DNA of 44,483 nt from NCBI GenBank assembly GCA_040397785.1, contig JBBAVI010000042.1, forward strand, positions 1 through 44,483, written 5' to 3'. Below are positions 8,049 through 16,130 of this stretch, piece after piece (within the stretch, counting starts at the first letter, position 1; each line of letters starts with the position of its first letter). Below the pieces are notes generated by a model, which saw only the letters and a program-made list of their open reading frames with translations, did no database searches and was not told the DNA's origin. The translations under genes were made by a program, and so were the position numbers. This DNA comes from M3007 sp040397785 (GTDB lineage: Bacteria > Bacteroidota > Bacteroidia > Chitinophagales > Saprospiraceae).

Positions 8049-10586
8049 ATGAAACAATTTTTCCAATGGACGTTGCGCATTAGTTTCCTATGCTGCTCCA
8101 CGCTAGCACTCAATGCGCAAGTAATTTATGTAAAAAGCGGCGCATTAGGCGCAAACAATGGCACAACCTGGGCCAATGCCTTCAACAACCTGGATGCAGC
8201 CTTAACTGCTGCTACTGCCAATAGTCAAATATGGGTAGCATCGGGGGTGTACAAACCCAATACCACAACTACACCCAACAAGTCGTTCGAACTTGCTTCG
8301 GGCGTTGCTTTGTACGGTGGTTTTGCGGGTACAGAAACAACGCTTGCGCAACGCAACTATGTGACCAATGTGACCATTTTGAATGGAGACATCAATGGTG
8401 ACGACTTGACGGATAGCCTTGCCCTGAATAAATCCGATAATTCATGGCACGTTTTGCTGGTTTATGAAACCAATGCCAATTTGCGGGCAATCGTTGACGG
8501 CTTTACAATTCGCAACGGCGCTACCAAAACAGCAACGTCCGATCCAGACCTGACAAGACGCGGCGGTGGTTTGGTTGCTGCGGCCAAATTGACGATCCGC
8601 AATTGCACGTTTACCCAAAATACGGCTGTTTCAGGCGGTGGTATGGCAGCACTGGATGCGGCTTCGGCTGGCTTGATCGTTGATAACTGTATTTTTGAAG
8701 GAAATACCTCCACTTCACAAACGGCTGGTTTGTACTTGCGTACCTCCAACAATGCTACGATTAAAAATTGCACCTTCCGCAATAACATCACCACCAGAGG
8801 TTCCTTGTACCCGCAATCTTGTAAAGGTTTTGTCGTAGATTCTTGTTTATTTGAGAACAACAAAACCATCGCCGGCCAATTCACATCAGGGATGTTTACT
8901 TGGCAATCGACATTTGTGTTGAAAAACAGCATATTCCGGGGCAATACAGGCTCCACCGCTGCTGCGATGTACAACGACGGACGGGAAGGTGGCAATTCGT
9001 ATGTGATCGACAATTGCTTGTTTGAAAACAATATTGCTGATGGTTTTGGTGCCGCCGTGTATAACTGGCAAACCAATTTTACTATAAAAAACAGCCTGTT
9101 CCGCAACAACAACGCATCCAATGCTGCCGGTATTTACAACGATGGCCGCGAAAATATCAGTTCATTTATCATTGACAGCTGTTTGTTTGAAAAAAACACG
9201 GCACTTGATTACGGTGGCACGGCTGTTTACAATTTCAAAACAAACTGTCAGATAAAAAACAGCAAGTTTACTGGTAATGTGGCACCTTCTTCTGGCGCGT
9301 CCATGTACAATGGTGATGCCAAAGTAACTGTTTCAAATTGCCTGTTTGAAAATGAAAAAGCCAATTTTGGTGCTGTAATGGCCAATTTTGGTAGCACATC
9401 GGATGTGATTTTGGATGGCAATGCCTTTAATATGAACCAGGCAACTACCAGCGGCGGTGCTTTGATCAATGGCTTTATCGCGAAAGTTACGGTAAAAAAC
9501 TCTACGTTTTCAACCAACCTGGCGCGCTTTGGTGGTGCTATTTTCAATCAAAATGATTCGACCCGCCTGATTATTGAAAATTGCACTTTTAACGAGAACA
9601 ATGCCGATGAAATTGGCGGTGCAATTAATGTGTCTTCGGGCATTCGGGCCGATATCACCAATACGGTGTTTTTTGCCAATTCGGCCAATTTTGGTGCTGC
9701 CGTTGATATTTCAGAAGACAGCCTTGATTTGTCAATTTTGAATATAGACCGTTGTACGTTCCGTGAAAACCTCGCATTCCAACAAGCAGGCGCATTAAAC
9801 ATCAACAATGCGGATGTGAAGGTAACCAACTCCCTGTTTACGTCCAATGCCAATTTTAGTGACGGTGCTGGCGGTGCAATTTCGTCCAATGCCTCTGGAG
9901 AAAAGACCGCTCGTTTGAATATTAGCAATAGTACTTTTGTCGACAACTCTGCTACCTTGGGTGCAGGTATCGCCCAATTTGAAGGTGATAATGGTTCAGC
10001 AGAAATGCAAATTCAAAATTCGATCCTGAGCAATATTGGCACCAACTATGAAGTGGAGGCAGGCAGCCCAGTAGTATTGTCGAATGGTGGTAACTTTGTG
10101 ACCGACAATACCTTAGATGCATTTTTTGTAGTTGGTTCGGATATCAACGGAGCGGATCCATTGTTTGTAGATCCAGGTAACTTCAATTACCGCCTTTTGC
10201 CAGGTAGCCCTTGCATCGATAAGGGCGTCGCCTCAGGAGCGCCAAGCGTAGATATTTTGGGCAATCCGCGGATAGGTTTGCCGGATATTGGCGCATATGA
10301 ATATGGCACCACTGGTACAAACAGTATCTTGAAACAACTGTCGTTGGAATTGAGCCCGAATCCGACCACCAATTGGATTCAAACCAATATTCAAAACGAA
10401 TGGAACGGTCGCGTGGCTATTTCCATCGCGGATCAAACAGGAAAAGTGGTCAAATCTTTGTTGGTCGAGAAAAATACAGAAAACTGGCAAACACGTCTTG
10501 AGGTGACCCAGCTTCCTGTGGGGACTTATGTGGTGAGCATGCGTATGGGCGCCACCCAGTACACGGGCCGTTTTGTAAAACAATAG
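8049..10586 (+). CDS. Secreted right-handed beta-helix protein with T9SS sorting domain
   Basis: The ATG at 8049 gives 845 residues; a TTG four codons upstream is less likely. A signal peptide (MKQFFQWTLRISFLCCSTLALNAQ) is followed by the opening VIYVKSGALGANNGTTWANAF seen in many beta-helix surface proteins. About 500 residues of short repeats then follow, with recurring elements such as I-N-C-x-F-x-x-N and GGAI/GAA, as in polymorphic outer-membrane (Pmp-like) passengers. The last 85 residues (LSLELSPNPTTNWIQ ... LPVGTYVVSMRMGATQYTGRFVKQ) are a type A Por secretion C-terminal domain, so the protein should cross the outer membrane by type IX secretion. No catalytic residues could be assigned; adhesion or polysaccharide binding is only a guess. 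Terminator hairpins follow at 10597-10709. Confidence 0.9.
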   Translation: MKQFFQWTLRISFLCCSTLALNAQVIYVKSGALGANNGTTWANAFNNLDAALTAATANSQIWVASGVYKPNTTTTPNKSFELASGVALYGGFAGTETTLAQRNYVTNVTILNGDINGDDLTDSLALNKSDNSWHVLLVYETNANLRAIVDGFTIRNGATKTATSDPDLTRRGGGLVAAAKLTIRNCTFTQNTAVSGGGMAALDAASAGLIVDNCIFEGNTSTSQTAGLYLRTSNNATIKNCTFRNNITTRGSLYPQSCKGFVVDSCLFENNKTIAGQFTSGMFTWQSTFVLKNSIFRGNTGSTAAAMYNDGREGGNSYVIDNCLFENNIADGFGAAVYNWQTNFTIKNSLFRNNNASNAAGIYNDGRENISSFIIDSCLFEKNTALDYGGTAVYNFKTNCQIKNSKFTGNVAPSSGASMYNGDAKVTVSNCLFENEKANFGAVMANFGSTSDVILDGNAFNMNQATTSGGALINGFIAKVTVKNSTFSTNLARFGGAIFNQNDSTRLIIENCTFNENNADEIGGAINVSSGIRADITNTVFFANSANFGAAVDISEDSLDLSILNIDRCTFRENLAFQQAGALNINNADVKVTNSLFTSNANFSDGAGGAISSNASGEKTARLNISNSTFVDNSATLGAGIAQFEGDNGSAEMQIQNSILSNIGTNYEVEAGSPVVLSNGGNFVTDNTLDAFFVVGSDINGADPLFVDPGNFNYRLLPGSPCIDKGVASGAPSVDILGNPRIGLPDIGAYEYGTTGTNSILKQLSLELSPNPTTNWIQTNIQNEWNGRVAISIADQTGKVVKSLLVEKNTENWQTRLEVTQLPVGTYVVSMRMGATQYTGRFVKQ

Positions 10587-10596
10587 GTTTTTAAAG

Positions 10597-10632
10597 CGCG
10601 ATGACACCGATCTTAGTATGGGTGTCATCGCG
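10597..10632 (+). terminator. 12-bp perfect hairpin after the beta-helix gene
   Basis: CGCGATGACACC (10597-10608) and GGTGTCATCGCG (10621-10632) form a perfect 12-bp stem with a 12-nt loop, 10 nt after the stop codon. There is no strong T run behind it, so it may act as an mRNA 3' stabiliser in tandem with the next hairpin. Confidence 0.6.
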
Positions 10633-10667
10633 AACAAAATCGTTCTGTTTTACACAATCAAGTGCCG

Positions 10668-10709
10668 AAAAAAAAGCGGTGACACCCAGTTCGAGGTGCC
10701 ACCGCTTTT
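10668..10709 (-). terminator. Bidirectional terminator between beta-helix gene and dnaN
   Basis: GCGGTG-a-CACC (10676-10686) pairs with GGTG-c-CACCGC (10695-10705), with an A8 tract on the left and T4 on the right. On the minus strand it lies 20 nt past the dnaN stop and ends in T8, a canonical intrinsic terminator; it can also stop + strand transcription. Confidence 0.8.
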
Positions 10710-10729
10710 AATAAAGATCAGAAATTCAA

Positions 10730-11848
10730 TTAGTTGTTGAGCATCACAGGCATCACCAGCATCAGAATATCGCGGTCGTTGTTCTTTTCCTCCACGGGCG
10801 TAAGGATACCTGCACGAGAGGGCGTTGAAAACTCCATTTTCACCTCTTCACCATCGAGTACGCCGAGCATTTCGACAATAAATTTGGCATTAAACGCGAT
10901 GCGCAGCGGTTCGCCATCGAAATTGCAGGGCATCTGTTCGGTTGCTTCGTTTGAGAAGTCAAGATCCTGGGCAGAAACTGTAAGGCTCTTATCCGTAATA
11001 TCCAAAACTACCTGGTTCGTTGTTTTATTTGCGTAAATCGCAATCCGTTTGAGTGAGTTTTGGAAATCAGCCCGGTTGGTGGTCATGTTGTTCGGATTGT
11101 CTATGGGAATGACCGCGTTGTAATCGGGGTAACGCGCATCGATAAGCCTACAAACCAGGTTCATGCTACCGAAAGAGAAAAAGGCATTGGCTTTATTGAA
11201 CGAAATCGTTACTGCATCATTGGCAGGTAGCGCATTTTTGAGCAAATTAAGTGCTTTTTTAGGCACAATAAATGTGGTGCTTACGTCGCCCGCCAATTGA
11301 TGGGTGGTGTATTTCACCAATTTGTGTGCATCGGTTGCAACACAGATCAATTTGTTGTATTCCACTTGGAAATAAACCCCGGTCATGGCAGGACGCAATT
11401 CATCGCTAGAGGTTGCGAACACGGTTTTATTAATTGCTTCCAGCAAAAACTGGCTGTTAATTTTTACCGTATCCACGCCGTCTGGCTCAGGAATATTGGG
11501 GTATTCGCTCCCATTTTCGCCCGCCAATTTGTACTTTCCGTACGAGGAGGTGATTTCGATGCCGTAGTTTTCCTCATTAACCGTAAAAGTTACCGGCTGT
11601 TGCGGTAGTGCTTTCAGGGTATCGAGCAAAATTTTCGCTGGAATGGCAACGGCGAAATCAGCATCCGCCAACACTTCAATGGTTGTAGAAATGCTGGTTT
11701 CGAGATCGGTGGCCGAAATGGTCAGTTGCTTATTTTCAATTTTAAACAGATAATCTTCCAAAATCGGGAGTACCGGATTGGAGCCAATAGCACCATTGGC
11801 AATCTGTAATTGTTTCAGTAGTTCAGAGGATGAAACGCTGAATTTCAT
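10730..11848 (-). CDS. dnaN: DNA polymerase III beta subunit (sliding clamp)
   Basis: The 372-residue protein matches DnaN along its whole length, with three topologically similar clamp domains. It begins MKFSVSSSELLKQLQIANGAIGSNPVLPILEDYLF and contains FATSSDELRPAMTGVYFQ and CRLIDARYPDYNAVIP, and ends near ILMLVMPVMLNN, the conserved MPM tail of the hydrophobic partner-binding cleft. It encircles DNA as a dimer and tethers the replicative polymerase. It is not next to dnaA or recF here, which is common in Bacteroidota. The start ATG at 11848 is preceded by a 120-nt leader from the -7 box at 11969-11976. Confidence 0.98.
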   Translation of the reverse strand: MKFSVSSSELLKQLQIANGAIGSNPVLPILEDYLFKIENKQLTISATDLETSISTTIEVLADADFAVAIPAKILLDTLKALPQQPVTFTVNEENYGIEITSSYGKYKLAGENGSEYPNIPEPDGVDTVKINSQFLLEAINKTVFATSSDELRPAMTGVYFQVEYNKLICVATDAHKLVKYTTHQLAGDVSTTFIVPKKALNLLKNALPANDAVTISFNKANAFFSFGSMNLVCRLIDARYPDYNAVIPIDNPNNMTTNRADFQNSLKRIAIYANKTTNQVVLDITDKSLTVSAQDLDFSNEATEQMPCNFDGEPLRIAFNAKFIVEMLGVLDGEEVKMEFSTPSRAGILTPVEEKNNDRDILMLVMPVMLNN

Positions 11849-11968
11849 ATCGTTTTGTATGGCTGAGTGGTGATGTGGTGTAATATGGGGCAGGCACCGA
11901 ATGAACAGAACACGCGAAAAAGTTGTTTAATCTAGTGTTTTACGGTCCGGTAACGTTGAAACTATTTG

Positions 11969-11976
11969 CAAAAGTA
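11969..11976 (-). promoter_or_regulatory. dnaN -7 box TACTTTTG
   Basis: TACTTTTG on the minus strand, followed by GC as in the other boxes in this window. No TTG at a good -33 distance is seen. It lies back to back with the + strand promoter at 12020-12047. Confidence 0.5.
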
Positions 11977-12019
11977 AAATCCTTCAGCGTGCTTTTCGTT
12001 TAAAATAGCTAACAACATG

Positions 12020-12047
12020 TTGAAAAATCATAAAAAAAGTACTTTTG
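12020..12047 (+). promoter_or_regulatory. Promoter of the M16 homologue (TTG-N17-TACTTTTG)
   Basis: TTG (12020-12022), a 17-base spacer and TACTTTTG (12040-12047) match the Bacteroidota consensus. Initiation is expected near 12053, giving a leader of about 80 nt. Confidence 0.65.
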
Positions 12048-12133
12048 CCCTCCTTTCCTTCGAATAAACCACGAAACACCATTTAATTAGGCCAAATTAA
12101 TGGTCTACCTTGCATCCACACGATCCAAACTGC

Positions 12134-13405
12134 ATGTTGAACCGAAAAATAGCGCCCCAAATTCTCGAATCTGTTCGCCTTGATTTGCCGCAAGCACAAT
12201 ATTTAACCCTCGATAATGGTATTCCAGTTTATGTACTTGATTTTCCAGATCAGGAAATTGTAAAAATTGAATTGGTGTACCGAGCTGGACGGCCACAGGA
12301 GCGCAAACGCATGGTTGCACGTGCATGCGCACGCCTGTTGCGTGAAGGAACCTCCCAGCGCACCGGGGCCGAAATTGCGGAGTTTTTCGATTTCTATGGC
12401 GCTTCCCTGAATACGCCGAACAACCTGGATACAACAAATATCGTACTTTTTTCCTTGAAAAAATACGCTGCGCAGGTAATCCCGGTTATGGCAGAAGTGC
12501 TGCTACAGCCCGCCTTTCCTGCATCAGAACTGGAGACATTTAAACGCACCAGCATCCAGGAATTACTGGTCGATTTGGAAAAAGTAGAAATCCTGGCTTA
12601 CCGCAAAATCACCGAACTCATTTTTGGCGAACACCATCCTTACGGGTACAATTCTACCCCGGAAGATTACTTGGCGCTCGAGCGCAGTGACTTGGTTGAC
12701 TTTTATGAACAGTGGTACACGCCTAAAAATGCCGTTATAGTTGCCAGTGGACGCATTGATGCAGAAATTATTCAATTGCTTAATTATGGTGTCGGGCAGG
12801 ACCGGCGCGTAGGCAAACAGCCCAGTTTCCCGCAGGAAGCGCCATCGATCCTTCCAGGAAAAACCAATATTCCGATGCCCGCTTCTTTGCAAACTGCCAT
12901 TAAAATTGGTCGAAATACCTTCAATCGACACCACCCGCATGCACATGGCTTTTTTGTCCTCAACACCATTTTGGGTGGCTATTTCGGCTCGCGCCTGATG
13001 ACCAATATTCGCGAAAAACGCGGCTACACTTATAATATATATTCGAGTAGCGACCATTATCTGAATGGCGGCTGTTTTTACATCGCTACCGAAGTAAACC
13101 GCGACAAAGCAGCGGCCACCATCAAACAAATTTATGCCGAGTTGAAACGCCTACGCGAAAAACCAGTTGATGAACAGGAACTACATATGGTTAGAAACTA
13201 CCTCCTTGGGATGATTCTCAATGGTCTGGATGGACCGCTGAACACCTCCGATGTGGTGCGTGGGCTGATCATGGAAAACCAAACCAAAGCAGATTTTGAG
13301 CATATGGTAGAAAGCATCCGGAACATCACACCAGAAATTTTGCAGGAACTTGCGCAACAATACTTAAAACCTGAGGACCTTTGGCTGGTTACAGCGGGTG
13401 CTTAA
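12134..13405 (+). CDS. M16-family (insulinase-like) protein without the catalytic motif
   Basis: The ATG at 12134 gives 423 residues. The fold signals of an M16B peptidase subunit are clear: YVLDFPDQEIVKIELVYRAG at the N-terminus, the LLREGT segment, and in the second half FFVLNTILGGYFGSRL with NIREKRGYTYNIYS, the conserved R/Y substrate-binding region. However, the zinc site HxxEH is replaced by R63-A-C-A66-R67 immediately before LLREGT, so it cannot hold zinc in the usual way. Such subunits normally pair with an active HxxEH partner encoded next door, as in the mitochondrial processing peptidase. No partner is present here; neighbours are dnaN and mreB. No signal peptide is visible, which suggests a cytoplasmic product, unusual among periplasmic M16 proteins of this phylum. 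Confidence 0.88.
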   Translation: MLNRKIAPQILESVRLDLPQAQYLTLDNGIPVYVLDFPDQEIVKIELVYRAGRPQERKRMVARACARLLREGTSQRTGAEIAEFFDFYGASLNTPNNLDTTNIVLFSLKKYAAQVIPVMAEVLLQPAFPASELETFKRTSIQELLVDLEKVEILAYRKITELIFGEHHPYGYNSTPEDYLALERSDLVDFYEQWYTPKNAVIVASGRIDAEIIQLLNYGVGQDRRVGKQPSFPQEAPSILPGKTNIPMPASLQTAIKIGRNTFNRHHPHAHGFFVLNTILGGYFGSRLMTNIREKRGYTYNIYSSSDHYLNGGCFYIATEVNRDKAAATIKQIYAELKRLREKPVDEQELHMVRNYLLGMILNGLDGPLNTSDVVRGLIMENQTKADFEHMVESIRNITPEILQELAQQYLKPEDLWLVTAGA

Positions 13406-13493
13406 GCGTGTAAGTGTGCTCTTTTTATTCATGGAATACACCCATTTTAGTAAAGTTTACATTTTTATAAGCAAAATACACGAAAAACCTGTG

Positions 13494-13522
13494 TAGTTTT
13501 GCGCGCTTGTTTTCTAATTTTG
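13494..13522 (+). promoter_or_regulatory. Two candidate -7 boxes upstream of mreB
   Basis: TAGTTTTG (13494-13501) and TAATTTTG (13515-13522) both match TAnnTTTG, each followed by GC. Initiation would be near 13507 or 13528, 105-130 nt before mreB. A matching -33 element is unclear for both. Confidence 0.5.
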
Positions 13523-13634
13523 CCACCGAAGGATTTTTGTTTTTTAGAAACATCAATTTGGCTCGACAAAGCAAGCAAACGCTTCACAAGGCTTCACTTT
13601 TATTCCTCAGACATTCTTAAAATACGATTTAGCA

Positions 13635-14666
13635 TTGAACTTTCTCAAATTTTTTAAGCAGGAATTAGCAGTTGATCTCGGCACCGCAAATACCCTGATT
13701 ATGGTAAACGACCAGGTGGTTGTAGATGAACCGTCTATCGTGGCTATTAATCGTCGTACCGGAGAAACCATCGCAGTGGGACACCGCGCCATGCAAATGC
13801 ATGAAAAAACCCATGAAAATATCAAAACTGTTCGTCCTTTGAAAGACGGTGTTATCGCCGACTTTCAGGCTGCAGAAGCCATGATTGAAAGCATGATTCG
13901 CATGGTTGGAAAACGTAATACCTTATTCAGCCATTTGAAGATGGTGATCTGTATACCCAGCGGCATTACAGAAGTAGAAAAACGCGCTGTTTTTGATTCG
14001 GCCGACCACGTGGACAGTAAAGAAACCTATCTAATTCATGAGCCTATGGCCGCAGCCTTGGGGATTGGATTGAATATTGAGGAGCCGATTGGAAACATGA
14101 TCATTGATATCGGCGGCGGTACAACCGAAATTGCCGTGATTGCATTGTCGGGCATAGTTTGCGACCAATCTATCCGGATAGCAGGCGATGAATTGACCAA
14201 TGATATCATGGGGTATATGAAACGGGAGCACAATATGCTCATCGGAGAACGCACTTCGGAGCAAATCAAAATCCATGTCGGCTCTGCGTTGCACGAATTG
14301 GATGTACCACCTGCCGATTATGCGGTAAACGGCCGGGATTTGATGACGGGCATTCCAAAGCAAATCAAAGTAAGTTACCAGGAAGTGGCCTATGCGCTAG
14401 ATAAAAGCATCAGTAAAATTGAGGATGCCATTTTGAGGGCGCTAGAAATGACCCCGCCTGAATTGGCTTCTGATATCTATAAAACGGGTATTTACCTGAC
14501 TGGTGGCGGTGCATTATTGCGCGGTTTGGATAAACGATTGGAATTAAAAACCAAATTGGCGGTGCACATTGCCGATGATCCGCTGCGTGCAGTAGTACGT
14601 GGTACCGGCATGGCGTTAACCAACTCACACCAATATTCTTTTCTGATCGATCGTAAAAGCGTTTAA
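13635..14666 (+). CDS. mreB: Rod-shape-determining actin homologue MreB
   Basis: The 343-residue protein shows the actin-fold phosphate and adenosine motifs: DLGTANT (14-20), IIDIGGGTTEIAV and GIYLTGGGALLRGL. The N-terminal MNFLKFFKQELAVDL is the amphipathic membrane-binding region. MreB filaments guide peptidoglycan synthesis during elongation. The only start compatible with this N-terminus is the TTG at 13635; no in-frame ATG lies upstream before a stop, and the next internal Met would delete phosphate loop 1. It heads the cluster mreB-mreC-mreD-mrdA, with mreC starting 8 nt after its stop, and is preceded by two candidate promoters. Confidence 0.97.
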   Translation: MNFLKFFKQELAVDLGTANTLIMVNDQVVVDEPSIVAINRRTGETIAVGHRAMQMHEKTHENIKTVRPLKDGVIADFQAAEAMIESMIRMVGKRNTLFSHLKMVICIPSGITEVEKRAVFDSADHVDSKETYLIHEPMAAALGIGLNIEEPIGNMIIDIGGGTTEIAVIALSGIVCDQSIRIAGDELTNDIMGYMKREHNMLIGERTSEQIKIHVGSALHELDVPPADYAVNGRDLMTGIPKQIKVSYQEVAYALDKSISKIEDAILRALEMTPPELASDIYKTGIYLTGGGALLRGLDKRLELKTKLAVHIADDPLRAVVRGTGMALTNSHQYSFLIDRKSV

Positions 14667-14674
14667 ACAGACCA

Positions 14675-15559
14675 ATGGGTAACCTCCTTCAACTTTTTAT
14701 TCGAAATGGAGGCTTTGTAACCTTCGTATTGGTGGAGGTATGTTGTTTCTACATTGTCGTCCGCTTCAATGCCGATCAAAATGCCATTTTTGCCCATACC
14801 AGTACCCTGATGGGTGGCAATTTGATGGAACGCCGACAAGTAGTGCGCGATTATTTTGGGTTGACGCAACGTGTTGATAGTTTGACACGGGAAAACGCGC
14901 TGCTGATGGAAGACCTTGCCAATGCGCGTGTGTTGCAAATGCCTTACCGCGATACCTTTTATCGGGTTTTGTACGATACAATCAGTACAGTCGACTCCAT
15001 CCGTCACAAATCTGTTCGACCAGCGTATCGTTTTATTGCGGCACGGGTGATCAGCAATTCGATTGCTAGTGTCAACAACTGGATTATGCTCAATCGTGGA
15101 ACCAATGATGGGGTTACCCCCAACATGGCGGTGGTTTCGGGCAAAGGCATTGTAGGCATTGTGCGACATGTTTCACCGCATTTTTGTATTGCCATGTCGG
15201 TGCTACACCGCCAAGCCCGTCTTTCAGCATCTTTGCCCAAACATGAAAACACGTTTGGTACCCTGATGTGGGAAGGAGGAGATCCGGATGTAATGGTTTT
15301 GCATCAAATTCCAAAGTACAAAACGGTGCAAGTGGGTGAGCCTGTTCAAACGAGTGGTATTTCAGCGATGTTTCCTAAGGGGGTTTCTGTAGGTGTTGTG
15401 TGCGAGGCCCCAACACAGGATCCAGAATATCCGAATTTCATTCAAATGAAGGTAAAATTGAGTCAGGAACTAGCAACGATTGGAGATGTGTATATTGTTC
15501 AAAATTTGTTCAAATCCGAAATAGACAGTTTGAACTTAAAGGTAAAAGATGAACAGTAA
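14675..15559 (+). CDS. mreC: Rod-shape-determining protein MreC
   Basis: The 294-residue protein has one N-terminal membrane segment (about 12-30, FVTFVLVEVCCFYIVV), a coiled-coil region (about 50-90, RRQVVRDYFGLTQRVDSLTREN) and a periplasmic double beta-barrel (IARVISNSIASVNNWIMLNRGTNDG, then the GKGIVGIV and SGISAMFPKGV elements). MreC binds PBP2 and MreD and activates the elongation machinery. The last 11 nt overlap the start of mreD, which indicates translational coupling. Confidence 0.95.
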   Translation: MGNLLQLFIRNGGFVTFVLVEVCCFYIVVRFNADQNAIFAHTSTLMGGNLMERRQVVRDYFGLTQRVDSLTRENALLMEDLANARVLQMPYRDTFYRVLYDTISTVDSIRHKSVRPAYRFIAARVISNSIASVNNWIMLNRGTNDGVTPNMAVVSGKGIVGIVRHVSPHFCIAMSVLHRQARLSASLPKHENTFGTLMWEGGDPDVMVLHQIPKYKTVQVGEPVQTSGISAMFPKGVSVGVVCEAPTQDPEYPNFIQMKVKLSQELATIGDVYIVQNLFKSEIDSLNLKVKDEQ

Positions 15560-16079
15560 TGCCTTTTTTTCCAATTTATGGCGGTTTTTAGGACTTTTTG
15601 CCGCCCAGGCCCTCTTCCTTAAGCAGGTAGGTTTGGCGCTGAACGCTTATGATTCCTATTTTAATATCCTGTTGTACCCGCTTTTTATTTTATTTCTTCC
15701 GCTGCAACTTGCTACTCCTTATGTAGTGTTATTGGGTTTCTTAATCGGCATATGCGTTGATTTTGCTTACGGTACGCCGGGGGTACATGCAAGTGCAGGG
15801 GCATTCAGCGGATATGCACGCTCCCTTATCTTTTTCACCTTTGCACCGAAGGGTGGCTATTCTGGAAAAGAATTGATTTTTGCCCCAGCGTTTTTTGGCT
15901 GGCAAATATTTCTTCAAGTGGCTGCACTTTTTTTTGTTTCCCATCTTTTTTGGTATTTCTCGGTAGATGCCTTTACCTTCGTATATGTAGGGGCGATTAC
16001 CCTTAAAACACTGGCGGCTTGGGTACTCACCATGCTTTTTGTGGTACTTTACACCGCTTTGTTTCATCCGAACAATTGA
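15549..16079 (+). CDS. mreD: Rod-shape-determining protein MreD
   Basis: The 176-residue product is almost wholly hydrophobic with about five predicted membrane segments, e.g. ILLYPLFILFLPLQL, VVLLGFLIGICVDFAYGTPGVHASAG and TLAAWVLTMLFVVLYTALF. The DFAYGTPGVHA loop is typical of MreD. Sequence conservation of the family is low, so the call rests on hydropathy, size and its place between mreC and the PBP2 gene. It overlaps mreC by 11 nt. Confidence 0.92.
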   Translation: MNSNAFFSNLWRFLGLFAAQALFLKQVGLALNAYDSYFNILLYPLFILFLPLQLATPYVVLLGFLIGICVDFAYGTPGVHASAGAFSGYARSLIFFTFAPKGGYSGKELIFAPAFFGWQIFLQVAALFFVSHLFWYFSVDAFTFVYVGAITLKTLAAWVLTMLFVVLYTALFHPNN

Positions 16080-16130
16080 ACCTCCTCCGAATCAACCCAA
16101 TTTTGCTATTGATTATTACCATCGCACGCT

